In this document: one piece after another, positions 8,923 through 20,778 of the stretch
Layout of the letters: the number at the start of each line of letters is the position of its first letter
Position numbering within the stretch: position 1 is the first letter of the stretch
NCBI GenBank assembly: GCA_947461225.1
Contig: CANHJV010000025.1
Location: 1-33,602 of the forward strand
Reading direction: 5' to 3'
Source: Gemmatimonadota bacterium
GTDB lineage: Bacteria; Gemmatimonadota; Gemmatimonadetes; Gemmatimonadales; Gemmatimonadaceae
Length of the DNA: 33,602 nucleotides
Notes under the pieces: generated by a model
What the model was told of the DNA's origin: nothing
The model's database searches: none
What the model saw: only the letters and a program-made list of their open reading frames with translations
Made by a program: the position numbers and the translations under genes

Positions 8923-10119
8923 ATGCCTGTCTCTATTCCGTTCGATCTCGATCGACTCCGTGATCCCGCGCTGCGCCCCATCGGGGAGAAGCTGCGCGCC
9001 GGTGAGCGGCTGTCCATCGCCGATGGTGTCACCCTGTTCCGTTCGCCGGATCTCCTCGGCGTAGGAGCGATGGCCGACGCGGCCAACCGTGCCCGTCACG
9101 GCGATCGCGTCACCTTCGCCTCGAATCAGCACATCAACCCGACCAACATCTGCGTCTTGCGCAAGACGTGCGTGTTCTGTGGGTATGCGCGATTGCCGAA
9201 GGAAGCAGGCGCGTATCGCTATAGCATCGAACAGGTGCTTGCCGAATCCGATCGCGCCGACGGGACCATCACCCGCGAGTTCCACATCGTCGGCGGCCTC
9301 GATATGGAGGCCGGCCTCGAGTACTACCAGACGATGTTTCGCGCGCTCAAGGCGCGGCACCCGCAGGTGCACATCAAGGCACTCACGGCCGTTGAGATCG
9401 CGCACATCGCGCGCATCGAGAAGATGAGTCGAGAAGACGTGTTGATCGCACTGCGCGAAGCCGGCCTCGACACACTACCCGGCGGTGGTGCGGAGACGTT
9501 CAGCGCCGCGGTGCGCGACGTGATCGCCGACAAGAAGCTCGGTGGAGCTGACTACATCGACGTGCATCGTACCGCGCACAAGCTCGGCATCCGGTCCAAC
9601 TGCACGATGCTGTACGGACACGTCGAGACGCTCGAGGATCGCATGCAGCATCTCAACATGCTGCGTGAACTGCAGGATGAAACCGGCGGCTTCCTCGCCT
9701 ACATCCCGCTGGCGTATCACCCCGACGACAACGAGCTCGGCAAGACGCTTGGGCGCGAAGGTACCGCCACGACTGGTTTCGACGATCTGCGGAATCTGGC
9801 CGTTGGCCGACTCTTTCTCGACAACTTCGAACACATCAAGTCGCACTGGATCATGGTGTCCACCCCGGTGTCGCAGATCTCGCTGCATTTCGGCGTGAAC
9901 GACATTGAAGGCACGGTGGTCCGCGAGAAGATCTATCACGCCGTCGGCGCGCATACCCCACAGGGCATGACATTGCCGCAGCTCCTTGGCTTGATCCGGG
10001 GATCCGGCAAAGTGCCGGCAGAACGCGATTCATTCTACCGCGTGCTCCGCGAGTTCGCCCCCGACGAGACTGGCGCGATCGACGTATCGACCGAGCCGCT
10101 CGCTGGCGCGGTGGGCTGA
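8923..10119 (+). CDS. mqnE: Aminofutalosine synthase (radical SAM)
   Basis: The 398-residue radical-SAM enzyme joins the MqnA product to SAM to form aminofutalosine, the second step of futalosine-route menaquinone synthesis. The segment NPTNICV leads into the iron-sulfur cysteines Cys77, Cys83 and Cys86 (CVLRKTCVFC). This spacing is CX5CX2C, whereas MqnC in this window has the usual CX3CX2C. PGGGAETF and the C-terminal HFGVND segment fit the MqnE/MqnC/CofH group. The ATG at 8923 was chosen; a TTG at 8905 would add six residues. mqnA and mqnC follow directly, which separates MqnE from its CofH relatives. Confidence 0.9.
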   Translation: MPVSIPFDLDRLRDPALRPIGEKLRAGERLSIADGVTLFRSPDLLGVGAMADAANRARHGDRVTFASNQHINPTNICVLRKTCVFCGYARLPKEAGAYRYSIEQVLAESDRADGTITREFHIVGGLDMEAGLEYYQTMFRALKARHPQVHIKALTAVEIAHIARIEKMSREDVLIALREAGLDTLPGGGAETFSAAVRDVIADKKLGGADYIDVHRTAHKLGIRSNCTMLYGHVETLEDRMQHLNMLRELQDETGGFLAYIPLAYHPDDNELGKTLGREGTATTGFDDLRNLAVGRLFLDNFEHIKSHWIMVSTPVSQISLHFGVNDIEGTVVREKIYHAVGAHTPQGMTLPQLLGLIRGSGKVPAERDSFYRVLREFAPDETGAIDVSTEPLAGAVG

Positions 10120-10124
10120 GCGAT

Positions 10125-10973
10125 ATGCTGCGCGTTGGGCGTATCCCGTACATCAACTGCTTCCCCGTCTACGGCGCGATCGATCGTGGCATCGTGCCAC
10201 TCGACGGGAGCCTGATCACGGGCATCCCCACGGCACTCAACCGGTTGATGGCCGACGGTGAGCTCGATGTCAGCGTTGTGTCCGCCGTCGAGTATGCGCG
10301 GGATGCGAAGCGCTACCTGTTGCTCCCCGAGCTCGGGATCACGAGCGACGGTCCGGTGCGCAGTGTCATGCTGTTCAGCAAGCGTCCTCCGTCGGAGCTT
10401 GGCGGACTCAAGGTGATTGTCAGCCGCAGCTCCATGACCTCGGTGGCGCTGCTCGAACTGTTGTTCGAGAATGTCTGGCGTTGTCGCCCTGAGTTTGTGC
10501 TAGGCGATGCCGAGCTGGCGGATGTCGCACGCTTCGAAGACGAACCGCACGAGGCGCGTCTGGTCATCGGCGACGCCGCACTCAAGCTGTTCGATCAGGC
10601 GAATCGTGGCGGATCGTGGGCCGATCGCTACCCGTTTCGTGAAGACCTCGGCGGCGCCTGGAAAGACTGGACGGGATTGCCATTCGTTTTCGCCGTCTGG
10701 GTCGCGCAGCGTCGCGCTCCGGTGCACGAGGCGCTGTCGGCGCATGCGTCGCTGATCGCCTCGCGCGATTGGGGACTCGCCCATCTCGATCAGCTGTCCG
10801 CGCAGGCGGCGCTGGCGACCGGCGTCTCGCGCCAGGCTTGTGCCGAGTACTTCTCCGGATTGGATTACCGTTTGTCGTACCCGCATCTCGCGGGCCTCAC
10901 CGAATTCTTCCGTCGACTCGTCCTGGCTGGACGCGTGCCTGATGGCACGCTCGCCTTCCTGCCGGCCGCGTGA
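10125..10973 (+). CDS. mqnA: Chorismate dehydratase
   Basis: The 282-residue protein has the MqnA N-terminus RVGRIPYINCFPVY and a periplasmic-binding-protein-like fold pattern. MqnA removes water from chorismate to give 3-[(1-carboxyvinyl)oxy]benzoate, the entry to the futalosine route. MqnA and MqnD are related, but the position between mqnE and mqnC and the N-terminal motif favour MqnA. The ATG is five bases after the mqnE stop. Confidence 0.92.
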   Translation: MLRVGRIPYINCFPVYGAIDRGIVPLDGSLITGIPTALNRLMADGELDVSVVSAVEYARDAKRYLLLPELGITSDGPVRSVMLFSKRPPSELGGLKVIVSRSSMTSVALLELLFENVWRCRPEFVLGDAELADVARFEDEPHEARLVIGDAALKLFDQANRGGSWADRYPFREDLGGAWKDWTGLPFVFAVWVAQRRAPVHEALSAHASLIASRDWGLAHLDQLSAQAALATGVSRQACAEYFSGLDYRLSYPHLAGLTEFFRRLVLAGRVPDGTLAFLPAA

Positions 10974-11012
10974 TCGACTTCCTGTGTGCTGCCGGTCGCA
11001 AGAGAATCATCG

Positions 11013-12059
11013 ATGCGTGACCTTCTCGATTTCTATACCAACGCTCCGCTGCTCGAACTCGGCATGGAAGCCGATCGCGTCCGCCAGGCGAAGCATCCCC
11101 ACGGCGTCGTCACGTATATCGTCGACCGCAACATCAACTACACGAACGTCTGTGTTGCGGACTGTGGATTCTGCGCCTTCTACCGTCGTCCGAAACACGG
11201 GGAAGGGTATACCCTGTCGTTCGAACAGATCGGCGAGAAGATCGAGGAGACGAAAGCACTAGGCGGTGTGCAGATCCTGATCCAGGGCGGGCACAACCCG
11301 TACATCCCGTTCGAGTGGTATCTGGATCTGATGCGCTACATCAAGCAGCATCATCCGATTCACATCCACGGCTTCTCGCCGAGCGAAGTCGACTTCTTTG
11401 CCACGCGCTTCCGCATGGACGCGCGCGACGTGATCCGCGAGCTCAAGGCCGCGGGCCTCGATTCGATTCCCGGCGGCGGCGGCGAAATCCTCGTGCAGCG
11501 CGTCCGTGACATCGTGGCGCCCAAGAAGGCCGGCGCCGATCGCTGGCTCGAGATCATGGAGCTCGCGCACAACGAAGGCATGAAGACCTCGGTGACGATG
11601 ATGTACGGCATCGGAGAAACACTCGCCGAGCGTATCGAGCACTTGCAGCGCGTGCGGGACTTGCAGGCGCGTACCGGTGGATTCACGGCGTTCATCACGT
11701 GGCCCTTGCAGCCGGAGAACACGCCGTCGATGTCGCATATGCCCAAGACCGACGCGGTCACCTATCTGCGCACGGTGGCGATGTCGCGCATCGTGCTCGA
11801 TAACGTGCCCAATCTTCAGTCGAGCTGGGTAACGATGGGCATGAAGGTGGGGCAGATGGCGCTCAACTACGGCTGCAACGATTTCGGATCGTTGATGATC
11901 GAGGAGAACGTCGTGTCGGCCGCCAACACCACGCATCGCACGACCGTCGATGAGCTCGACCGACTGATCCGCGATGCCGGATTCACACCGGCGCGGCGCC
12001 GTCAGGATTACTCGCTCATCAGCGGTGGCCCGCAGGCGCACGCCACGGTGGCGGCGTGA
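11013..12059 (+). CDS. mqnC: Cyclic dehypoxanthinyl futalosine synthase (radical SAM)
   Basis: The 348-residue radical-SAM enzyme forms the cyclic intermediate from dehypoxanthinyl futalosine. The cluster motif is CX3CX2C at Cys47, Cys51 and Cys54 (CVADCGFCAF). PGGGGEIL and the C-terminal NYGCNDFGS segment are family marks. The ATG at 11013 has AAGAGA eight bases upstream; an in-frame GTG at 10986 would add nine residues. mqnB and mqnD are not in the window. The stop overlaps ispF. Confidence 0.93.
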   Translation: MRDLLDFYTNAPLLELGMEADRVRQAKHPHGVVTYIVDRNINYTNVCVADCGFCAFYRRPKHGEGYTLSFEQIGEKIEETKALGGVQILIQGGHNPYIPFEWYLDLMRYIKQHHPIHIHGFSPSEVDFFATRFRMDARDVIRELKAAGLDSIPGGGGEILVQRVRDIVAPKKAGADRWLEIMELAHNEGMKTSVTMMYGIGETLAERIEHLQRVRDLQARTGGFTAFITWPLQPENTPSMSHMPKTDAVTYLRTVAMSRIVLDNVPNLQSSWVTMGMKVGQMALNYGCNDFGSLMIEENVVSAANTTHRTTVDELDRLIRDAGFTPARRRQDYSLISGGPQAHATVAA

Positions 12060-12550
12060 GCGAGTCGCTACCGCTGCGGGTTGGCATTGGCTACGACTCG
12101 CACCGGTTCGGCGAGGGTGGCCCCATGCGACTGGGCGGCATCGATATTCCGGCCGACATGCATTGCGCCGGTCACTCCGACGGCGACGCGATCTGTCACG
12201 CTGTCACGGATGCGCTGCTTGGGGCGGCGGCGTTGGGCGACATCGGCGAGATGTTCCCCGACACGGATGCTGCCAACAAGGGCAAGGATTCCACGGTGAT
12301 GTTGTCCGCGGCAGTCGCGCGGCTTCACCAGGCCGGCTGGCGCGTGGGCAATGTCGACATCACGGTGGTGACGCAACGTCCGAAGATCGGTCCCCATCGC
12401 GCGGCGATCCGCGCACGGCTCGCGGAGCTGCTCGACGTCACCGACCTCGACGTGTTCGTAAAGGGGAAGACGAACGAGTCGATGGGTTGGATCGGCCGGG
12501 AGGAAGGGCTGGCGGTCATAGTCACCGCGACCGTCCTGCCGCGCCGCTGA
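12056..12550 (+). CDS. ispF: 2-C-methyl-D-erythritol 2,4-cyclodiphosphate synthase
   Basis: The 164-residue enzyme of the non-mevalonate isoprenoid route makes the cyclodiphosphate intermediate. The metal ligands are visible as Asp14 and His16 (GYDSHRF) and His48 (CHAVTDALLG). The GTG start overlaps the mqnC stop (GTGA). Isoprenoid supply for the menaquinone side chain may explain this placement, though that link is inference. Confidence 0.97.
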   Translation: MSESLPLRVGIGYDSHRFGEGGPMRLGGIDIPADMHCAGHSDGDAICHAVTDALLGAAALGDIGEMFPDTDAANKGKDSTVMLSAAVARLHQAGWRVGNVDITVVTQRPKIGPHRAAIRARLAELLDVTDLDVFVKGKTNESMGWIGREEGLAVIVTATVLPRR

Positions 12551-12605
12551 GCCGCGGTACATCCGCCGCGTCGTCTGCGGCATCGGCCATGCAGTGGATG
12601 GGGGT

Positions 12606-13214
12606 ATGACCGATATTTTGACGTGGTTGTCGTCGCTCCCGGATCCACTGCTGTACGGAGCGCTGGCGCTCGCGGCGTTCGCCGAGAACATCTTTCCACC
12701 GTTGCCGGCGGACACCGTCATCGCCCTCGGGGCCTTTGTGGCAGCGCGTGGGAATGGCAGTGCGTTGGGCGTGTGGACGGCAACGATGCTGGGCAATATC
12801 GGCGGGGCCATGGTGATGTATGGGCTCGGACATCGTTACGGCCTGCCATGGCTGCTGCACCGGTTCCCGACGCTCTTCCCGGCTGGGGCCACTGAACGCG
12901 TGACCGCGCGTTTCAAGACGCAAGGCCTGTTCGCCGTAATCGTGAGCCGCTTCCTGCCTGGCGTGCGGGCTGTTGTTCCACCGATCGCCGGCGCCATGGA
13001 CGTCGGCGCCGTCCGTGCCCTGATCGCGATGGCGTTGGCCTCCGGAGCGTGGTACGGTCTCGTGTGCGTCCTAGCTTTTCAAGCCGGCGCGAACGCAGAC
13101 GCGTTGCTGGAGCGGATTGCCGGACAACAAAAAACCCTTGGACTGGGCGCGGCGGCCATGGTTCTCGTCGCCGTGGCCGTCATGTGGTGGCGGGCTCAGG
13201 GGCGTCGTCGGTGA
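12606..13214 (+). CDS. DedA family membrane protein
   Basis: This is a 202-residue inner-membrane protein of the DedA/SNARE-associated superfamily, whose members are implicated in lipid transport across the membrane and in maintaining proton motive force. Family marks are AENIFPPLPAD (residues 26-36, with Glu27) and the signature SRFLPGVR (114-121) followed by a Pro-rich re-entrant segment. A last membrane helix ends in a basic tail. The ATG at 12606 is preceded closely by a G-run; a GTG at 12594 would add four residues. The stop overlaps the next gene (GTGA). Confidence 0.85.
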   Translation: MTDILTWLSSLPDPLLYGALALAAFAENIFPPLPADTVIALGAFVAARGNGSALGVWTATMLGNIGGAMVMYGLGHRYGLPWLLHRFPTLFPAGATERVTARFKTQGLFAVIVSRFLPGVRAVVPPIAGAMDVGAVRALIAMALASGAWYGLVCVLAFQAGANADALLERIAGQQKTLGLGAAAMVLVAVAVMWWRAQGRRR

Positions 13215-14146
13215 CCGCGCCGCTGCCGTCCCCCTCACCAGAAGAGCAGGCCCTGCGTCGCGGATTCCACCTCCTCGCGTTTGAGGACGCGCTCGCGCTC
13301 GAGGAAGGCGCGTCGCCTCGTACGATCGAAGCGTACCGCCGCGATGTCATTCGCTGCGCTGCGTTCATGCGGGAGCAGGGGATCACCCAAGCCACGGAGA
13401 TCACGCCCGGCGCACTGCGTGAGTTTGTCTATCACCTGAAGGATCTCGGGCTCGCCGGCACGTCGATCCGTCGGAACATCTCGGCGCTGCGCACCTGGTT
13501 CCGCATCATGCTGGCCGAGGGACTGGTCACCCACGATCCAACGGAGCGACTCGATACGCCGGCGCGATTCCGCACGCTGCCCGAGGTGCTCAGCGTGGAG
13601 GAAGTGCTGAAGCTGCTGGCGGCTCCCGGTCTCGACGAGCGTCTCGCCTTTCGCGACCGTGCAATGCTCGAGCTGGCGTACGGCGCCGGCTTGCGCGTCT
13701 CCGAGTGGATCGGGCTCGCGCTCAAGGACGTATTGCTCGAAGAGGGCCTGGTGCGCGTGCTCGGCAAGGGCAGCAAGGAACGACTCGTTCCCATCGGCCG
13801 TTCCGCGATCGGCGCGGTCGCGGTGTATGTGCGCGAGCTGCGCCCCGTGCTTGAGCGGGGGGAAGGGAAGGGTATCCTGTTCCTCAACGGGCAGGGGAAG
13901 CCGCTCACGCGGATGGGCGCGTGGAAGATCCTGCGGAAGTACGTCACGATGGCCGGAATCGAGAAACCCGTCTCGCCGCATACGCTGCGGCACTCATTCG
14001 CGACCCATCTGTTGGAAGGAGGCGCCGATCTCCGCGCGGTACAGGAGATGCTCGGTCACGCGGATATTGCCACCACGCAGATCTACACGCACGTGGATCG
14101 CGAGTATCTTCGAACGGTGCACCGCCAGTTCCACCCGCGTCCCTGA
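13211..14146 (+). CDS. xerD: Tyrosine recombinase XerC/XerD
   Basis: The 311-residue protein has an N-terminal SAM-like DNA-binding domain (about 20-105) and a catalytic domain with the full set Arg162, Lys186, His257, Arg260, His283 and Tyr292 (IYTHVD). It resolves chromosome dimers at dif together with its partner. The length and C-terminus fit the housekeeping Xer proteins, not phage integrases. XerC and XerD cannot be told apart safely here. The frame is open back to 13049 inside dedA, but the GTG at 13211 with the GTGA overlap gives the normal length. Confidence 0.9.
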   Translation: MTAPLPSPSPEEQALRRGFHLLAFEDALALEEGASPRTIEAYRRDVIRCAAFMREQGITQATEITPGALREFVYHLKDLGLAGTSIRRNISALRTWFRIMLAEGLVTHDPTERLDTPARFRTLPEVLSVEEVLKLLAAPGLDERLAFRDRAMLELAYGAGLRVSEWIGLALKDVLLEEGLVRVLGKGSKERLVPIGRSAIGAVAVYVRELRPVLERGEGKGILFLNGQGKPLTRMGAWKILRKYVTMAGIEKPVSPHTLRHSFATHLLEGGADLRAVQEMLGHADIATTQIYTHVDREYLRTVHRQFHPRP

Positions 14147-14157
14147 TCTCGACGTCC

Positions 14158-14754
14158 ATGCTGCTCGTCATCGACAATTACGATTCATTTACGTACAACC
14201 TCGTGCAGTACTTCGGCGAGCTCGGTGAAACGCTTGAGGTGCATCGGAACGACGCCCTCACGGTTGACCAAGTGGGCGACATGGCACCCAATGCCATCGT
14301 CGTATCCCCCGGGCCCTGCTCGCCGCGTGAGGCCGGGATCTCCGTTGACGTGATCCGCCGTTACGGTGGGGAGATTCCGTTGCTTGGTGTTTGCCTAGGA
14401 CATCAGGCGATTGGCGAGGCGTACGGCGGTGTGGTCACGCGGGCCAGCCGAGTCATGCACGGCAAGATGTCACAGCTCGTGCACGACGGAACCGGACTGT
14501 TCGCCGGCATTCCGTCACCGTTCGGTGTCATGCGATACCACTCGCTGATTGTCGAACGTGCCACGCTGCCGGCCGAGTTGCAGGTGACGGCCGTCGCGGT
14601 CGATGACGCGAATGAAATCCAGGCCCTGCAGCATCGGACGCATCCCGTCTGGGGCGTCCAGTTTCATCCCGAGTCGATCCTCACCGAGTATGGTCGTGCG
14701 CTGCTGGTGAATTTCCTGGCGATGTCGCGCGGCTTCCACTCGGCGTCCGTCTAG
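14158..14754 (+). CDS. trpG: Glutamine amidotransferase, anthranilate/aminodeoxychorismate synthase component II
   Basis: This 198-residue class I glutamine amidotransferase supplies ammonia to a chorismate-using partner (TrpE or PabB). The nucleophile is Cys79 (GVCLGHQ), with His170 and Glu172 (QFHPES). The N-terminus LLVIDNYDSFTYN is typical of TrpG/PabA. No partner gene is in the window, so tryptophan and folate roles are both open and one protein may serve both. It follows xerD after 11 bases and converges with terC, the two stop codons overlapping. Confidence 0.9.
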   Translation: MLLVIDNYDSFTYNLVQYFGELGETLEVHRNDALTVDQVGDMAPNAIVVSPGPCSPREAGISVDVIRRYGGEIPLLGVCLGHQAIGEAYGGVVTRASRVMHGKMSQLVHDGTGLFAGIPSPFGVMRYHSLIVERATLPAELQVTAVAVDDANEIQALQHRTHPVWGVQFHPESILTEYGRALLVNFLAMSRGFHSASV

Positions 14755-15722
14755 GTCGCGTCGCTGGCGTCGTTGGCGGTCGGCGTGTGTTCGGTCGGTG
14801 CCTTCGGCGCGATCACCAGCGACAGCAGCACGCTGCCCATGAGTAACGTCCCCACAACGCCCAGCGAAGTGCCGATGCCGAGGGGCCAGATCTCGGACAC
14901 GAGCATCTTCATGCCGACGAAGGCGAGCACCAGCGCCAAGCCATACTTCAGCAGGTGAAACTTGCCGATCACGCCGGCAAGCACGAAGTACATCGAGCGT
15001 AAGCCGAGAATGGCAAACACATTCGACGTGTACACGAGGAACGGATTCCGCGTTACGCCGAAAATGGCCGGAATCGAATCGACGGCGAAGACGACGTCGG
15101 TCGTTTCCACAAGGGCCAGTACCACGAACAACGGGGTGGCGACGAGCCTAGCGGCCTTGCCGTCGAGACGCTCGCGCACGAAGAAGCGCTCGCCGTGGAG
15201 CTTCGTGGTGATCGGAAGTAGGCGTCGGACGAGGCGGATGACCGGATTGGATTCCGGCTCGATCTCGCTGTCGCCGCCAAAGGCCATTTTGGCTCCCGTG
15301 AACACCAGGAAGGCGCCGAACAGGTAAATGATCCAGTGGAACTGGGCGATCAACACCGCGCCCGCCCCAATCATCGCCCCGCGCATACCGAGCGCTCCGA
15401 TGATGCCCCAGAACAGGACGCGGTGCTGAAGCTCGGCGGGGACGCGAAAGTAGCCGAAGATCAGGATAAACACGAACAGGTTGTCCACCGACAGCGCCTG
15501 CTCGACCAGGTAGCCCGCGTAGAACTCCAGCATGGATTGGCGACCCATGGACGAGCCGATCCAGAGCCCGAAACCGACCGCCAGGGAAATCCAGACCGCA
15601 CTCCACCCCAGCGCCTCGCGAACCGAGACCACGTGCGCCTTCCGGTTGAAGATGCCGAGGTCGATCGCCAGCAGGGCGAGCACCATTGCGTTGAACGCGA
15701 TCCACCACCAGGTCGTCGGCAT
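14751..15722 (-). CDS. TerC family integral membrane protein
   Basis: This is a 323-residue membrane protein with about eight to nine predicted helices and two conserved acidic motifs, SVDNLF (78-83) and FAVDSIPA (212-219), that define the TerC/Alx family. Members are linked to metal ion handling, with manganese export in several species, and to tellurite resistance. The exact substrate here is unknown. The ATG at 15722 places the first helix correctly; the frame runs on to 15809 with an unlikely polar extension. It is the only gene on the reverse strand and is driven by a promoter overlapping that of kdsB. Confidence 0.88.
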   Translation of the reverse strand: MPTTWWWIAFNAMVLALLAIDLGIFNRKAHVVSVREALGWSAVWISLAVGFGLWIGSSMGRQSMLEFYAGYLVEQALSVDNLFVFILIFGYFRVPAELQHRVLFWGIIGALGMRGAMIGAGAVLIAQFHWIIYLFGAFLVFTGAKMAFGGDSEIEPESNPVIRLVRRLLPITTKLHGERFFVRERLDGKAARLVATPLFVVLALVETTDVVFAVDSIPAIFGVTRNPFLVYTSNVFAILGLRSMYFVLAGVIGKFHLLKYGLALVLAFVGMKMLVSEIWPLGIGTSLGVVGTLLMGSVLLSLVIAPKAPTEHTPTANDASDAT

Positions 15723-15753
15723 ACAGGAAGCGAAAGGGGAAACGACGACCTGT

Positions 15754-15782
15754 TTGCCTTCAGGTGCCGAACTTCGTATCTT
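15754..15782 (+). promoter_or_regulatory. Sigma-70-like promoter for the kdsB operon
   Basis: TTGCCT (15754-15759) and TATCTT (15777-15782) are 17 bases apart, each with four of six consensus matches. Transcription would start near 15789, leaving a leader of about 39 bases before the kdsB ATG. The position is right for the Kdo/Lpt operon promoter. Confidence 0.55.
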
Positions 15783-15805
15783 AACTGGCGTGAATTTTGC
15801 TGCAA
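15778..15805 (-). promoter_or_regulatory. Sigma-70-like promoter for terC, overlapping the kdsB promoter
   Basis: On the reverse strand, TTGCAG (15800-15805) and TAAGAT (15778-15783) are 16 bases apart. The -10 element shares five bases with the -10 of the forward kdsB promoter. The terC leader would be about 45-50 bases. Confidence 0.45.
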
Positions 15806-15827
15806 CCACGCCCCGTCCAACCGGACA

Positions 15828-19159
<3,332 letters not shown>

Positions 19160-19160
<1 letters not shown>

Positions 19161-19819
19161 TGGAGGCTGCCTCGCCGACCCCTATGGATGTGCTCCCGCC
19201 GCTCGTCATCGATGCGCCGCGCATTGAGCCGACACTCGCCCGACGCCTCCGTGTGGTGGGTCTCGATGTGGACGGGGTGCTGACCGATGGCGGTGTCTAT
19301 CTCGGCTCGGCGAGGGCGGTTGGAGCCGACGTGCCGTTTGAGCTCAAGCGCTACGACATTCAGGATGGTCTCGGCATCCAGCTGCTCCGAGACTGCGGCC
19401 TCAAGGTGGTCATTATTACCGGCCGCGTGTCGGACAGTGTGGCGCAGCGGGCACGCGAGCTTCGCGTCGACGCCGTGGTGCAGGATCCGGAAGCGCGCAA
19501 GCTCAGCGCGCTGACGGCTATCGCCGACGGGTTCGGCTGCACGCTCGACGAGGTCGCGTTCGTCGGAGACGATCTACCAGACCTGCCCGTGCTCCGTCGC
19601 GTAGGACTTCCCGTTGCCGTTGGCAACGCGGTCGCCGAGGTCCGGTGTGCGGCGCATTTACAGTTGCGTGCGCACGGGGGACACGGTGCGGTGCGTGAGT
19701 TTGCGGAAACTCTGTTGCTCGCCCGTGGTGAGTGGATGGACGCCGTGGAACGCTACGTGGCCAGTCGCAGCGTTCCGGCGACCACGGCTCAGTCCCCGCG
19801 TGAGGACGCGCCGGTATGA
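19160..19819 (+). CDS. kdsC: 3-deoxy-D-manno-octulosonate 8-phosphate phosphatase
   Basis: The 219-residue HAD-family phosphatase removes phosphate from Kdo 8-phosphate. The nucleophile loop is GLDVDGVLTDG (Asp36, Asp38), followed by ITGR (86-89), Lys114 and VGDDLPDLPV with Asp137/Asp138. It carries about 30 extra N-terminal and about 20 extra C-terminal residues compared with short KdsC proteins. The ATG at 19160 overlaps the kdsA stop by one base; a GTG at 19157 would add one residue. It is flanked by kdsA and kdsD. Confidence 0.93.
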
Positions 19820-20778
19820 GTGCTGACCGAATCATCGAGCGCGGTCGCCGCGTCTTGAATCTCGAGGCGGCCGCTTTGGCGGACGTTGAGCAGGCGCTCG
19901 GCGAGGACTTCGCACGTGCCGTTCAGTTGTTGGCCGGCTGTCGTGGGCGGGTAATCATCGCCGGTGTCGGCAAGTCCGGCCTCGTCGGCCGAAAGATGGC
20001 CGCCACGTTCACGTCGACTGGCTCGCCCGCGATGTTCCTGCATCCGGTGGAGAGTGTGCACGGTGACCTCGGGATCGTTGGCCAGGACGACGTCGCCATT
20101 TTGATCTCGAAGAGCGGCGAGAGTCAGGAGTTGCTGGGGCTGATCGACGCGCTCTCGCGACTGGGGGTGCGTATGATCGCGATGACGGCCGGCCGTTCGT
20201 CGCGCTTGTCGCGGCACGCCGACGTGACGCTGGATCTGGGCGTACGTGAGGAAGCGTGCCCGCATGATCTCGCGCCGACCACCAGCACCACCGTCACGAT
20301 GGCGCTTGGCGATGCCTTAGCCGTGGCTCTGATGGAAGAGAAGGGGTTTCGCGCCGAGGACTTCGCCCGGTTTCATCCGGGTGGATCACTCGGACGGCGG
20401 TTGCTCACTCGGGTCAGCGACGTCATGGTGTCGGCGGATCTGCCGGTGCTCGACCGCGCCGCGACCATGCGACAGGCCATCGTCTTGCTGGCACAGCGAC
20501 GTGGCATTGCCGTCGTTGTGGAACATCATCGGGTGTTGGGGGTCGTCACCGCAGGTGACCTGACGCGTTTGCTGGAGCGTTATTCAGAGGTGTTGTCCGT
20601 GCCCGTCGCGTCGGTGATGACCACCACGCCACGAATGGCGCACGATCATGAACTGGGGAGTGCTGTTGTGCACCGTATGGAAACGCATGGCATCATGGCG
20701 ATGCCCGTGCTGAATGAGCAGGAGCATCTCGTCGGAATCGTGCATTTGCACGACCTGATGCGTGCGGGCGCGTCATGA
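19816..20778 (+). CDS. kdsD: Arabinose-5-phosphate isomerase
   Basis: The 320-residue protein has a SIS sugar-isomerase domain (about 35-170, with GVGKSG and SKSGES) followed by two CBS repeats (about 200-258 and 266-318). It converts ribulose 5-phosphate to arabinose 5-phosphate, the first step to Kdo. HPVESVHGDLG (with His82) and FHPGGSLGRRLL are conserved. The start overlaps kdsC and the stop overlaps lptC, both as ATGA. KpsF/GutQ paralogues share this layout, but the neighbours make KdsD the best call. Confidence 0.94.
   Translation: MSADRIIERGRRVLNLEAAALADVEQALGEDFARAVQLLAGCRGRVIIAGVGKSGLVGRKMAATFTSTGSPAMFLHPVESVHGDLGIVGQDDVAILISKSGESQELLGLIDALSRLGVRMIAMTAGRSSRLSRHADVTLDLGVREEACPHDLAPTTSTTVTMALGDALAVALMEEKGFRAEDFARFHPGGSLGRRLLTRVSDVMVSADLPVLDRAATMRQAIVLLAQRRGIAVVVEHHRVLGVVTAGDLTRLLERYSEVLSVPVASVMTTTPRMAHDHELGSAVVHRMETHGIMAMPVLNEQEHLVGIVHLHDLMRAGAS

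Noticed and set aside
13211-14146. Integrase of a mobile element
   Set aside because: Length, motifs and setting among housekeeping genes fit Xer; no attachment site, tRNA or phage gene is nearby.
15336-15827. Extended N-terminus of KdsB
   Set aside because: The frame is open only as a shadow of terC; the KdsB family starts at the ATG at 15828.
15723-15827. Manganese (yybP-ykoY) riboswitch before terC
   Set aside because: This riboswitch often precedes TerC-type genes, but the leader from the predicted promoter is only about 50 bases and I see no matching conserved loops.
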